Position numbers and translations under genes: made by a program. From Fratercula arctica (lineage: Eukaryota; Chordata; Aves; Charadriiformes; Alcidae): 64,000 bases of DNA. The first letter of the stretch is position 1. Each line of letters opens with the position of its first letter. Location: positions 188,093,455 to 188,157,454 of the forward strand of contig CANTUZ010000001.1 in the NCBI GenBank assembly GCA_947846985.1, in the 5' to 3' direction. Of the stretch, positions 45,667 through 58,485 are shown piece after piece. Below the pieces are notes generated by a model that was given only the letters and a program-made list of their open reading frames with translations, had not been told where the DNA came from and made no database searches.

Positions 45667-47410
45667 CTGCACAAAAAAGAGATTGACATTAGTGTGTTAT
45701 CATGTGTGTTGATTTCTACATTCTAAAATCTATAATAAACAGGGAAAATGTGTTCCCAGTTACTGGCTAATTATATCAATAGAGTCTGTCAGAGATCAGA
45801 AAACATCCCTTGACACTGCTCAGAGTAGCATTAGGGCCACACGGTACTGCTAGTATGGCAAATGGGGCATGAGCTGCCCAAGCTTTTGTGGAAGACAGAA
45901 CATGAGGTTTCTGTGCGAGGCACTTGAACCACCCTCACTGGTTCTCTCAAAGAGAAATCACTCATCAACAGGAAAAGATTTAAGTTTGCTTCATTTAAGT
46001 AAAATCAAACAACTTACCCTTCCTTGAAATCAGGAACAACATTTGATTCTGATAGTCAGAAATGGAAGGTTACTAAAATTAAATTCACTATCCCATTTTT
46101 TACTTATATTAACAGATATTAATTGGACTCCAGGAACATTCTCAGGTACAAGATACAGCATCAACCATCCTACTTCAGGTTATGTTCATTTGATTTCTTA
46201 AATCCTCTTAGCGGGATTAGATAAATTCACAATTCAAGCAGAGAACCAGCAAGCAAAATCAAGACATTAGAGCTGCAGTTCAGCAAAAGCAGACTTTTTT
46301 TCTGAACGAGAGCTGAAGAAATTAATAGCTCAATTTAACATTAAAATGTATCAGGCATCAGGTATTTCAGTCTTTTATATATGACTTCCTAACTCTTGTC
46401 TCTGAAGGAGTTACCTTCATTTTCTGAAAGCAAAAATAAGTCATTTGATTTTGTCCTGAAGAAGTTTTCCTGTTCAACCTTGTATTAGGTTACGGTATTC
46501 CTAAGTTTTCCTTCTAGATAGATGTGTACTTTTAGAAGAATGATACGTTGCTTCTACACATATCCAGACACTATCCCTGTGCAGTAAACTGCTTGTGAGA
46601 TGGCTTATGATCTTGAGGTGAAAAGACATTTCAAAAGCGTCAGCTACTAATATAACTTTCACATTTCTACACACGCATAAACCCAGTCATATAAAGCCTT
46701 CTTTATCAAGCAGCATACTGAAAATGATGTAGGAACTTTTTTAAAACTTTACAGTACCTGTGACTACACAGAATTTTTTCACTTTTATTTTCTATATAAA
46801 GTGAAAGTCATACAAAAATCTTCAATTTAAAACCAAAGATCTCTTCCTTCCACTACAGGGCTTATAGGTTATTCTACTCAATTTATCTAATAAAATTGAG
46901 GAAGGGATGCATGATCTGAGGAAGTATGTATTCATTTATTTTCACTTGGATTCAGACAATAGAAATTATTGTAGTGAAGCTATAATGTATGCATAAAAAA
47001 ACTCCAAAATTAGGTATACTGTAACTTAGGTGCAGAACTAAAGACTGCCGATCAAGTAATGAAGCTTTCTCTCATCTAGTATTGAGGAAAAGAATGACAG
47101 AGCATCATTCCATGCAATATGATGTAGATCCACTGCTCAATCTTCCACCATCTGAGTCAAAACCTACCTCATTATCAAACAACAGCAAGGGCATTAGAAC
47201 AAAAAAAAAAAAAAAAAAAATTAGGATACCTCACAGTCACAAAGAAATACTTTCGGAGGGAAAAAAGTAAATAATTTTTTTATTGGCAAATATAAACACG
47301 AGTGTCATTTAATTGAGAATTTTTAATTCACGATGTAGAAGAAAAGTTAGATTTGTATTGACACATCTTAAAACCCCACACCTTTCAGAATTGAAAAGAG
47401 AAAGCTTTAC
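45667..47410 (-). other. CTTNBP2: CTTNBP2 intron
   Basis: About 1.7 kb, AT-rich, with a 22-base A-run near 47200-47221 on the + strand. No gene or transposon recognised. Confidence 0.87.
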
Positions 47411-47596
47411 CTTCAGTATTTGTCTCCTGCTTATTCCACGACTGGGAGGATAAATGGCCTGACTTTTTGCGAGGACTTGTGCTCACTTTTCTCCAAGAAG
47501 CATTCTCACCTCTTTTCTTACTGCAATTTTTGTAGCTCGAAACCACGGATAAAGGAAAATTTCCTCCCTTAAAATCTGCTATGTAATTATCTAGCT
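47411..47596 (-). CDS. CTTNBP2: CTTNBP2 coding exon, after the AAA-like domain
   Basis: 186 bp, in phase 1 and out phase 1. It reads [62 protein letters not shown]. Human reads [20 protein letters not shown] at the same place. It is a basic, serine-rich linker between the folded C-terminal domain and the tail. Acceptor TTTTGTTTCAG; donor GAAG|GTAAAG. Confidence 0.96.
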
Positions 47597-47817
47597 CTGA
47601 AACAAAAGTAGAGCCATGTTAAGAACCAACTGTTGCAATAGGTTCCTTGACTACCTTACACAACTACTTAGTTTAGTGATTGTAAATGCTTTTAACCACA
47701 CACCTCCCATCATAACCACAGTTATGTTTTCTGTCAGTTTTCAAAAAGGAAACAAATGGTTAAAAGCCCCACTTTGGCAATGTACTACTACTTGTCTTTC
47801 AGACTGTTCACTGTTAC
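47597..47817 (-). other. CTTNBP2: CTTNBP2 short intron
   Basis: 221 bp between two phase-1-compatible exons. Nothing recognised inside. Confidence 0.93.
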
Positions 47818-48023
47818 CTGTTCTGGGTAGAGGACAGCCATGCAAAACAGCTTTATTTAGCAAGATACTGAGAGCAGCTTTAACAACAGCCTGTTGACCT
47901 TGGCTAGGATTTTTTTTGGCTATTGCTTGTCCTGGTACAGATGGTCTTTTCACAGAGGCTCTGGAGAGTATTGCTTCTTGAACTCTGGGAGCTATCACAG
48001 CATTCCATAACTTGGACATCCAC
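47818..48023 (-). CDS. CTTNBP2: CTTNBP2 coding exon, end of the AAA-like domain
   Basis: 206 bp, in phase 2 and out phase 1. It reads [68 protein letters not shown]. Most of it matches the remembered human protein. The W-x-x-x-LWN-x-x-I-P/A pattern resembles the C-terminal end of neuron navigator proteins (WFTDLWNYSIIPYLLEAV). The upstream intron is 221 bp shorter neighbour-side (47597-47817) and the upstream side is 3.6 kb. Acceptor GTGCCTACAG, donor ACAG|GTAACA. Confidence 0.96.
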
Positions 48024-51000
48024 CTGTAGGCACACAAACAATCCATTGACTTCAGTGACAATTATCAAACCCCATGATTTCATACATAGCGGACTTTGCA
48101 TTATCAGGAAGCACACGTATTTTGGACTTTCTATTGTACCCCATGTCAGAGAGGAGCTGATTTTATTTAAGGTAGGGTTTATTTGTTTGTTTTATATTAA
48201 ATTATTTGACCTAACTTTCTTAAGGTTGCTTTGGCAAACTGTTTACCATCTGATGCTTTTCCTCCTCCAGATAAGGACTATAAAACATCCTTTTCATTTT
48301 AAGGTTAAAAGAAAGAATGTCCCAGAAAGACGTAGGTTCACGTATATAAAAAAAAAAGTCCCTTTTCACCTTTGCCAGTGCAATGGAGAAGTTTCCATGC
48401 TTGCAGGTGTTCATTCACAGCCTGTTTGCTGCCAGAGTGGGAAAAAGGAGGTATTCAGTTATGATTGCACCCTTTCCAGTATTCTTCCATTTCCAAACTT
48501 GTCCAGCTTACAAGACCTTTCTATTCGTACAGCTGCCTTGCTCTCACTCTCCTTTTGTTTATTTGATCTATGGTGAACTGTGTTTCCAGGATGCTGTGGC
48601 TTTTCCAGATTGTCTGGTTTAGAGACTGGGTCTGATTACAAAAATTTGATTCAAAGGGACATGGTTCTCCTGGGACTTTTGCTTTTCTAAGAGTGAAACA
48701 TTACGTTGTTTTAGCACAGAAGTAAAAATTTTGTATTAGGAAATAAATAAATGCTATTTCTTACAGCTTATAGTTCTCACGGGATAAAGGCTAGGAGTTT
48801 CAGGCTTAGGGCTCAGCTCACATTTGTAACAGACACTGAGATAATCTTTTTTAGATCAAAACCAAATCTTTTTTTTTCCTTATACCCTTTTATGGGAGCA
48901 AGATGGTAAGATTGAGAGTCAGAGGTTTATATTAAAGGTCTATAGGAAACAATAGGCTATAATGCTTTGTTTCAACTTTGTAGAAATCCATTCAGAAAAA
49001 GTGAAGGCTAAAATGTCCGTTTGACTTAAATGAACCATTCTGTTGGATATGTTGATACACCGAAGCCATCTTATTACCCAAAAGATTATGATGACTTTTT
49101 TGGCTTTTTTTTTTTTTTTTTTTTTTAAATTAGAATGCATGAATCATTTGATAGATGTATTTTTGGTTAGTTACGAAGCATAAGATTGAGTTTTTAGGAT
49201 ATACAATCACGCTAAAAAGTGCTGGTATTAGCTTGATAAAAGTTACATTACTTAGAGAAATAACTAGCATAGTTGTTAAGATATAAAATGCATACTGGAG
49301 ATGTTCCTTGAAGCTCCCTTAGCATAATGTTGTAGATACCATTCCATACAGATACGGTCTGCGTCTGCTAGCTAAGCTACCAAAAAAAAAAAAAAATTGC
49401 TTTCATTTTAGTAATAAAGAACTCTGTCTCTCCATTTCTGCCTCTGTAAGCTTTTGACATTTTGCAATACTGCTAGTATAAATGGTCAGAAATGAACGCT
49501 GCAAATATAAAATCAATTGAGCCCATTCTAATCTAACAGTTAACAATTGATGGGCTGTAAAATGCCATCCTCCCTAAATAAAGTTCCAACACGGTGTTTA
49601 AATTCAGTCTTAGGTTTGAACTCCTCTTGATCAAGTCCTCAGTTCTTTGATACAGCTGTTAGTTAGGAAAGGTATGGCACCCTCCTGCCCCTGAAAAAGA
49701 GCTGCAAAGTGAAACTCTTTCCTGTTGGAACATCACCTTTAGTTCCCTAGACCAAAAAAAAAGAAAAAAAAAAAAATAGCTGAAGTTTTCCTCATTCATT
49801 CACTCTACTCTCCAAAACACGTGAAGCCACATGAAGCAGCAGGAACTGATGTCCTGTCATGCCTGGTCTCTCCCTTCCCAACCGCCTGCTTCCGCTGCTT
49901 GCCTCCTGCGAACGCTTAGCCCAGAACAACCCCAGTTTGCAGACAGCTGTCTGTCGTCTGAACGAATTGAGCTGACTCAGTGAAGCTTCAACAAATGCAA
50001 AAAGCAGCAGAATAGCAGAGTGGAGAGGAGGGGCAAGAGGACAGGAGTGGTTAATTAGACTGAAATAACAGCAACCAGTGAGCTGCTAATTAAACCTATT
50101 TATTGCTAGTTGTATGACCACACTGTTAGCTGCCATGCTGCTACACTAAAAGCATCCAGTAAGTGCTCACTAGAGCTGTGCTTTTTAATTGTTTCTTAGC
50201 GGACAAAAACTGCAGTAAAATGAGGAGTCAGATGGCATATCGCTACTGTAAAAGACATTTTGGTGTTGTGCTCAAAATAAAGGATTATGAATCCAGTCCA
50301 AGTTACACTTAGGAGAAATCCAAACTCAGAAATGCATAAGTAAGGTATCTAAAGAATAGTTTTTCTGTCCACTACCAATGCCATTGCAATAAATAAATGA
50401 TTAAGACATTTCAGAGGACATAATTCAACAGGAAGACATGGGATAGATGCATGGTATACTTTAGGTTTTTTTTATTTCATAGCACCCATAAAATTTCAAG
50501 TCAATGCTACATCTGGATTTAGACTTTGATAATTACTCTGGATATTAGATAATCTGGCCTTCTAGGAATGAAAAAAAAAGAAAAAAGAAAAATGAGCAAG
50601 CAAAATGTATCAAGAACTGCAGACAGAACCAAAGATGAGAAAGCCAGTGCACATGCTAAGCAAAAACACTGGAAGAAGTGTCAGCACAAACTAGTACAAG
50701 AGGGAAAAGTCAGAGAGGGAACAGAAGTGGCAATTAAGGAGAACGCTGTGAAGCAAACTGAGAAACGTAACGTTGCATCTCCAGAAGCCAACGTTATTAT
50801 TGGAATTCTGAATAAGTCTGAATCTTAATTAGGGGCTCATTACCTTTCTAACATAGCCAAGCAACATCTTAGTATGAAATTAATATATTTTAAAATCCTA
50901 TAATTATTTCTTGTATCACTTGCTAGCATTTGCAGAAAAGTTGGAATGTGAGCAGATGTTCATGCAATTTGCACTATGCAAGAAGAGACAAAATTTAATC

Positions 51001-51602
51001 ATTCTTCTTTTATTTTACTGAACATCTAACTGTGTATAGTTAAAAAGTATGTATCTGCCTTATTTACTTTGCTAATACATCTGTGAAATTTTATGTATGT
51101 TTAAAAATGATATCAGGTATTAAAAAGAGTGAGAAATCATTCCACTTCTCTAGATCTCCCTCAGACAACTTTCCTCAAAAGGAAACTTTACCACCTTTTC
51201 AAGGCCAGAATTCTTGAACATTATTTTGGTCTGTTCACTAATGAACAGCTTTCTTTACAGTGCTGTCTTGAAATGAAGAACAAAACCTTTAAAGGGTTGA
51301 GCAATATTAGCCATTCCAGTACAAGTAATATTTTGCAATCTCTGTGTCAGAAAATAACCCAAAGATCACAAAAAAAGACTTCCTTTCAACTACCGTTAGA
51401 CACCCAGTTCCCACTTGTGTCCTTCAAAATTGCCCCTCTAGTAATTAATGTCAAACAAAAGTCTTAAAACTTTCAATAACTTCTTTTAAAATACTTTCAA
51501 GGTTGCTGAGTCAGATGGGTTTTGGGAGAAACGTAACTGCTACATTTGAAATAATTATCTAGTTGGCACTGAACAGAGTCAAACAGGAAACAGAAATCTT
51601 AC
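48024..51602 (-). other. CTTNBP2: CTTNBP2 intron (3.6 kb)
   Basis: Contains a T-run of about 22 at 49107-49127 and A-rich runs near 49381-49395 and 49756-49778. A 217-codon open frame on the + strand (47923-48576) begins antisense to the neighbouring exon and continues into the intron, and a lysine-rich 86-codon frame lies at 50568-50828. Neither resembles a known protein. No transposon recognised. Confidence 0.8.
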
Positions 51603-51781
51603 TTCACTGTCGCTTGGCCATGCCCTGGCACCACGGGACAAGAGAAGAAATGTTTTGGCCCCATCAGTGCTTCAGGCGCTCCTAGACGTGACAAGCAGGA
51701 GTTCAGCTGGTGCCAAACGGCAAGAATCCAGTCTATGATCTTGCACACAGGATCACACGGAGGAGGAACTTTGCCTCTGAA
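51603..51781 (-). CDS. CTTNBP2: CTTNBP2 coding exon, AAA-like domain (lid part)
   Basis: 179 bp, in phase 0 and out phase 2. It reads [59 protein letters not shown]. Conservation with human is strong ([28 protein letters not shown]). The arrangement K-I-I/V-D-W, VW-x-x-LN and GP-x-x-F-x-SCP also occurs, as I recall, in the C-terminal AAA+ region of neuron navigators (KIIDWIPKVWHHLN; GPRLFLSCPI). Acceptor TTTTCTCTCTGCAG, donor AA|GTAAGA. Confidence 0.97.
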
Positions 51782-54641
51782 CTGCAGAGAGAAAAGACGT
51801 TTGACACGACGTAAGACCTCTGCTGCAGAAGTTCCTTGAAAACCTGCTGCTCTGTTCCTTGAAACCCTAAGAAAGCCTGTGGGGTTTTTTCCTGCTACAT
51901 TGCTATTATGAAAATCAGGCACAGTCAAAAACTGGTCAAACTTTTTTACAGAATATACTGAAGTCTTGTATTAAAAATTATTTCTGTGATTACCCTTTAA
52001 AAGATATCCATAAACGGACATGTCTCCATTTTCTTTTGGGAATCTGAGATACAAATTTGGCAGCGGTGCTTTCTCTGTGGTGTTTAAGATTAGGATTGCA
52101 AGAGGCACCTACCATATCCTGTGCAATATATATGATATGAATACTGCATATAAAAGAATATACAATCACAGGAACAGGAATGTCTGATCCAGGCATTTTC
52201 AGTGGATTTCTATATTGATTTTATACTTGGTAGCAATGAAGGACAGATGCCTTCCTCTAAGACTTATATTTTTTAGCATGCCGTGTTAAAGGCACATTAT
52301 TTGGTGCCACAAAATCTTTGATTTCATTGAACTCCAAATTACGGACTTCATCATCCTAATCCTAGGATTATCCTCTGGAACAGTTTGAATTAATGGAAGC
52401 ATCAAAAGATGAAGTAGGGATAGTATTTGCCAGCACAGAAGCCAGAGCTTCTTGACAAAGAATACAGGTGAACAATTTAATGTTAGTGTAGAAAAACATT
52501 TAAACTGTTCCCATATATCCTAATAGCCCAAAAATAAGAGAAAAAGAGCTTTTCATCTGAAAACAAGACTATTAAAGGACAAGCAAGGATCTCAGTAGTC
52601 TATTGTTCAAACAATAAATGTACTTTTACTTTCCTTTATATTTTTATAACAGATTAATTTTTTTTCTGTTTTTAACATTAGAATCCGCTATTTTAAGATC
52701 CACACCAACTGGTATTTTAGTTTGGAGTTTGCATATGGCACATGTATCTATTAAAAAGAAATGTACTAGCACACTGGGCATTTTTATTAATTATTTAATT
52801 AGGGAAGATACAGGAAGACACATGGCTTTTTTTCTCCAAATAGCCACCATCTGCATATATGCTTTAGAGAAAATAAACTTCATGATATTACTACCAAATT
52901 CTGTTCAACTTCCGTCAGAGGTAGGAGCCTATTAACTCTAACCTGCAAGACTAAGGGTTGCTTTTAAGCCTAAAACAACATAGCCTGAAAATGACATCCG
53001 TTACGTGATGCTGCAAGTTCTGGTAGCCAAAGCAGTTTTCCAGCCTTTTTCTCTAAGCGAGTGAGAACACCACTGCTTCTGCGGTTGTCTGCATTGCTGT
53101 ATTTCTTGGCCTTGTGCTCAACTGAAGACAGTCTTTCTCTTTGATCTTCAATAATCTACGATCAAAGTGTTTCTGTCCCTTTATAAAGGTGCTTAGATCA
53201 CTCTATATTCTCCAGTGTAGGCTTGAGAATACAACCTTTCTCCTCAAGAGGATGGAAGCGAATTCTGCTACGTACTTTTATTGAACTTTCCTCTGGCCTA
53301 TACCTCATTCTAGCACCACAGTGTATCTGTGAGATACTGGCTTCAACCAACCCACCTACTTGCCTACAGACAATTGCTGCCCTCCCCAGCCTTGGCAAGG
53401 ATTCTGGACACCACTCATCCCCTCAACCAGACAACCGCTCGTAATGGTTCCAGCTTAACTATGTCTGTAGGGACTCAAAGATTTAAAGCACATGGAGAGA
53501 AAGAGTAAACGATGTTTCACACAGAACAAATTACTTATAAATAACTATGCAGCTGAAAAAAGTAATGTAGGAAAAGTAACCTATTAAGAGTTTCATTGAT
53601 ATATTTCACATGATTCTTTTTTTATATTCTGTATCCCTGTTCTTACTATTAAAGAATACCTTGGAATGTTTCTAAATTTCCTCATTATCATAACTGAAAT
53701 GTTCAGTTACCACATGTTTCCTCTTCAGTATCTCTTTGAAGCTTTTATAGGTGAGAACTGTGGCACAGGGCACAGGAGATAACATCCCCAAGGATAACCA
53801 AGATGCACAGAGCTGAACGCTCAGAACTGACAGTAGGTCTGTTGTCTCAGACCAGGACTCTTTACTACTGATTTTTTTTCTCTTCCTAGAACAATGCCCC
53901 TTTTTAAGCCTGTTCAAAACTCTGCTGCCAAGATTATTTTCCTTTGCAGCTGTTTTGATTAAACTCCACTTCCCAACGTCTAACACTGCCTGACTGTCTG
54001 CAATAGCTTTCTTCCAAATAACTTTCAAAATTCTACAATTCTGCTTTTACCCACATCTTTCTTTTCGTTTCACATCCTCCATTTATTTGTTCATGTTAAA
54101 ACAGACTTCCCATCTTTATTCTCTTTGGGCTTTTTTTCCAGCTTCAGCAAGTCTATTGGCTCAAAATAGCTTCCCTATTGATGTATTTTCACCCATCTTT
54201 CCTCTTTGATTTGAAAATCATGAATTTTTGATGCTTACAACTTAGAAAAAACACAGGACGTATAACTATGTTATTTTAGATATATAGAATAAATCCCTCG
54301 AGAAAGTTATTTTACATTTGCTGAGCAGATTTTTACTATCATGCTCGCACAGAAGATGAAAAAAATTACTGCAGGATGTTTTCATACAGTGGCTAAGCAA
54401 GTATCCACCATATCCGTATTTGCAGCCAACCTGTGTGTTTATGCCAAACAGCCGTGGTCACACACCTTCCCATATGAGGCCAAGCACAACATTTACAGAT
54501 ACACAGCCCGTATCTTCCCAGAAATTAATGCTTTTTCCCTGAAACAACTTAGTTATCCGATCAGCTTTTGACATTACTATCGTACATATTTCACAGACCT
54601 GGTGATGAATAAAAATTGCTGAAGCTGATTCAAGTTCTTAC
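51782..54641 (-). other. CTTNBP2: CTTNBP2 intron (2.9 kb)
   Basis: AT-rich. A 118-codon minus-strand open frame at 53672-54028 has no exon-like borders and no recognised similarity. No repeat recognised. Confidence 0.84.
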
Positions 54642-54829
54642 CTTGTTTATAACTTTTCTTCTCAAAAACCTTTGAAGCAAGCCACGCATTGGTTCCCCAT
54701 CCCACCTAAGTTGAACCCAACGGAAATGCTGCTGAACCAGCAGGTCAGAGCCATGAAGATGACACTTTGCGATTGTCCCCAGTAAAAAGCAGTTCTCGTG
54801 AAAGTAAAAGGCACCAGAAACTCCATTTG
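54642..54829 (-). CDS. CTTNBP2: CTTNBP2 coding exon, AAA-like domain
   Basis: 188 bp, in phase 1 and out phase 0. It reads [63 protein letters not shown]. The block [13 protein letters not shown] and LLQRFLRRK is nearly invariant with human. The same order (H-x-FRWV, EP, G-FLGRFLRRK) is found, as I recall, in navigator AAA+ domains, where the arginines sit in the sensor/arginine-finger part. Acceptor ATTTTTAG, donor AAG|GTAAGA. Confidence 0.97.
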
Positions 54830-55102
54830 CTAAAAATGAACCATAAAAAAAAAATTGATGTAATACTCAAAGCTTTGACATGATTTCATCTAAAATCAAG
54901 CAGCAGTGACACAATTAGAAAGAAAAAAACCCGCACCTAAATTAGCCTTGACAAAAGCTATATTTGATTAGGAACAACTGTTTACAATAAAATATAACTG
55001 AACAAATTGCAATTTTTCTCCTCTAAGTTCCCTGTTTGTCATGTATTATAATACTACTGTATTATAGTAAAACCATTTCTCTATCCCATATTCTTTAAAT
55101 AC
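54830..55102 (-). other. CTTNBP2: CTTNBP2 short intron
   Basis: 273 bp; nothing recognised inside. Confidence 0.93.
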
Positions 55103-55255
55103 CTCTTTGAATAGTGCAAGGATTTTCCGAACTCCGATTCTCAAGAGGTGCCAGAAAATCTCCTAGTAATTCAGATAAAGAAGCTCTCTCCAGATTTTCT
55201 AAAATCACAATGGTTGTCTTGCTTACAGGAGGCTGTTTAACTGGAACCAGACAAG
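55103..55255 (-). CDS. CTTNBP2: CTTNBP2 coding exon, Walker-B-like strand
   Basis: 153 bp, in phase 1 and out phase 1. It reads [60 protein letters not shown] occupies the place and form of a Walker B strand (four hydrophobic residues then an acidic residue), with glutamate where active AAA+ proteins usually have aspartate. Human reads SKKKIIIILENLEKSSLSEL here. Acceptor TTATATTTCAG, donor AGAG|GTATTT. Confidence 0.96.
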
Positions 55256-57095
55256 CTGAAATATAAAAATCCCATTAATGTCTACTTATGAAAATTGACT
55301 TTTATTTATGTATAGAGCTTTTATTGCTACTAATGCAACAAAGGATTTTTTTAAATTTTATTTTCTGCCTTTTAACTTGTTCGCAGAAGTAGACAGACTG
55401 TATAATATGTTCAAAACTGGAAGCATAAAATCAAACAATGGAAAGAATATCATACTGTACAATAAGAAAAAATAATTGAAAGCTATTATTAAAATAAATT
55501 CCTGAAATGGTTATAATGGAATCTTCATAGACAGGAATGATTTCAGCACACTGAAAATAAATACAACAGAAAAGATAGCAAAGCTCTCTGGAAACATTTC
55601 TTTAATTTGCTGTAATATATCTTAAACCTTTAACACATACTCTTTATACCACGTAGTGATAAAAGGATTCAGAATATTCCACGTTTATAAGAAACTTAAT
55701 CACTTTTGAGATTGCCTATTTGTTGGCTACTGTCCTCTCTTCAAAACTTCCTTCAATATCTTTAAGAAGCACCCGAATAATCAGAGCTAATTTGAGGCAC
55801 AAACAGTAACACCTGAGCCCAATAGGCATTACAAGTATATATATAGCTCCTTTTTTCATATTTCAGATCTTTTCCCTTATTTTTTCCTGATTTTAATGTC
55901 TTACTGCCTAAAAAAGATGCAGATTTGCAAGTGTTCCTGTAACACTAAATCCCAGAACAATACTTCTGTGATACGAATATTAAACAAAACACTTGTCTTG
56001 AGTATATTGTGCCTTGCATTGTTTCAGAATTTTTTGAAGGTGGCACCAAAGGTGGTCATTAAGGAAAAGGATGAGTAATAGGGCAAAACTTAGAGCAACT
56101 GATTGTAGCTGATGATTGTTATTTATTTGCAGTTTCCTGACTATTACTGCCCTGTTTTACTAAGAGGACACAGCTGGATAGCAGGGAGGACAGGTACCTC
56201 CCCTGTGTCCGAGGGAACCAGTCAGCAAGAGGAGGAGGGTGCTCTCCTAGGGGAGGAGATGTGGCAGAACAATGGAGCAAGAAGCATGCAGAAAAATCAG
56301 AGGCTTTGCCCTTTTTCACTGTCAGTCATCTTTGGCTACTTTGTCCTTTTTTCACTCTTACCAGTTATTCATCGTGACTTTACAGAGGTCAGAGCCTGCT
56401 GACCATTCTGAGAATACTTCATTGTGGAGCAGCCAAGTAACAGGACTTTAACCTACCTGTAGCTACTCCCATCCATTAAGAGAAAATTGTTCTTTTTAAC
56501 AGAAATGCAACTTTGTCCCATAGTAATGGGTCAGAATACACATACTAACAACTAACATTTGCCTGCTTACGTGACAACATTTGGCTCAGATCCACACATA
56601 AGTATCTAGTAAACAAGCATATATCAAAACCCAGAGGCTTGACTTTTTAAGAACTCATTCACTGCTCCTTTTATTCCCAGAAAGGTAATAATTATAGCTT
56701 CCCTTCTCATATATATTTTTTTTAAAAAAATGTTAGAACAGCTACAATAAGGCAACAATAAACCTTTGTTTCTGATTCAGCAGATCCAAAACATAGTAAT
56801 CAACTTTTAAAGGCTCACAAACAAATGAAAAAAGGAATGAGACAGAAAAAAATATTAAGAACTACTAATTTTACTTAAATGGCACAAAGTTTTGACAGAG
56901 CTCCCTATTGGGCTGTCAAACTTAGTTCTAGCTTAGTTTAGACTCTTATCATTATTCCCCAAGTACCTGGAAAACTATGGATTCTGTTAAAATAGGCCAC
57001 CCACTATGCAACATGTTTTAGTGTATTTCTTTACTTTGTACTATTAAAAATTTTCCTACAAATGACCGAGATCAGTCCTGCTGAAATAACCTTAC
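55256..57095 (-). other. CTTNBP2: CTTNBP2 intron
   Basis: About 1.8 kb. No recognised gene or transposon. The patch near 56160-56280 is slightly G-rich but has no supported feature. Confidence 0.86.
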
Positions 57096-57195
57096 CACTA
57101 CTGATGAACAGTTCCGCAAGCTGCTCCTTGGAGAAACCAGCATCCACTTCAACTTTAACGATTTCACATGTGGATCCTGCAGCCACTTGCTTTTG
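57096..57195 (-). CDS. CTTNBP2: CTTNBP2 coding exon, AAA-like domain
   Basis: 100 bp, in phase 0 and out phase 1. It reads [20 protein letters not shown], then [13 protein letters not shown]. Human reads HRQMAAGFSCEIVRAEVDAG and FSKEQLLDLFISS, so the second half is almost invariant. It links the P-loop-like exon to the Walker-B-like exon; in a P-loop fold this would be the second strand and helix. Acceptor TTTTCAACACAG, donor AGTG|GTAAGG. Only an 83-bp intron separates it from the next exon upstream. Confidence 0.96.
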
Positions 57196-57278
57196 CTGTG
57201 TTGAAAATTTATAGATTTGGTGAAACAGTGCAAACTCTAATTTATGAAGTAATTTAGTTCATATTTTTGTGTTAATAC

Positions 57279-57365
57279 CTTCATGCAGGCTGCTATCTGA
57301 TATGCTATATAGTCTTGCAAACTTCCTTCTGGACCATGGAAAATAACATTACGGTATTGTTCAAC
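57279..57365 (-). CDS. CTTNBP2: CTTNBP2 coding exon, degenerate P-loop
   Basis: 87 bp (29 codons), phase 0 at both ends. It reads [20 protein letters not shown], then [24 protein letters not shown] has the shape of a Walker A (hydrophobic strand, then G-P-x-G) but lacks the lysine and serine/threonine that bind phosphate, as does human ([15 protein letters not shown]). This suggests a nucleotide-binding fold that no longer hydrolyses ATP. Acceptor TGTCTGTAG, donor AAG|GTATTA. Confidence 0.96.
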
Positions 57366-58485
57366 CTACAGACAGACAATAAATTATTCTTCAAAGTTCA
57401 TAGACTTGGATTACTATTTTTTTTACCTAGATGACACAATCAGCACCTAACACACAAAATTCTTTGTTTTGCACTACTGGAGCTGATGATCATTACTATA
57501 TTAGTTTCAAAATAGGTAATATTTGCATACGACATCTTGGAAATATATTGATAAATTTATATCCTTATTTGTAAAACTACATTAAAAGGTGTTTTGTCAT
57601 TAAAACAATCATTAAAACTTGAAAAAATCATGTAGGAAGGATGAGTTTAGGAGTGACAAATATTTTTTTGATTTGGCATTAAAATAGATAAACCAGAATG
57701 ATGTTCAAATCATCAAAGAGAAGTTTAAATCACTGCTAATGTAAGGACTTAGATTAAGGACTTTATTTCCAGTTGAAATGGAATCATGTTATCAATATGG
57801 TACAATAAAAATTCTTTCATCTGTCTTAACTGCAAAATGACTTTATCTCTAAAAAATCAGTAAGGGAATACACTCACATAATTATGCAATATTGCTGAAT
57901 ACAGGAGAAACCTATGGCACATAACGGTTCTAACAACATAAAACACTATCCAAGGACACAGCAGAAATTACGCAGATTTAAAACTCATTCTGATTTGATT
58001 AGCAATGTTAAAACAAATGATCTATGAAAGTTAACTCATATTATCCAATTACCCTTACATTTCGAGGTATTAAATAAATTGTAAGAGGTGCAGGAACTAT
58101 ATATATAAGCTAATAATAAAATACAAGTCTCAAAAAATTGCTTACATGAATGCTGTTCTAATTTTTTTCCCCTCAAAAAGTGGAATGAAATAACTTTGGA
58201 AAGAAATAAGACATCACAGAGGTTTTAATATATTTTCTTAAGCAGTTCAGTTAATCAGATGGCAGCTATTTAAAGAAGAAAGTTAATGGCCTCACGTGAC
58301 TAAACTTATTGGGGTAAGATTTAGGGGCAACTTTATTTTAAAGTAACAGCTTCCATCCTATTTCCTTTTTCAGAAGCCTTGACATTCTTTCACAGAGTAG
58401 AAGACCAATTTTTTTTAGTCAACACTATTACAGAAGTATTTTCACATATAAATAGCCTGCAGAGAGAAGGTAGCTTTGTACTTAC
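57366..58485 (-). other. CTTNBP2: CTTNBP2 intron
   Basis: About 1.1 kb, strongly AT-rich; nothing recognised. Confidence 0.9.

Noticed and set aside
47199..47221. Long A-run that could mark a processed pseudogene tail
   Set aside because: The sequence before it shows no retrocopy of a known gene and no target-site duplication that I could find.
50568..50828. Lysine-rich 86-codon + strand frame in a CTTNBP2 intron
   Set aside because: It begins in an A-rich run that forces lysine codons, has no splice or promoter support and resembles no known protein.
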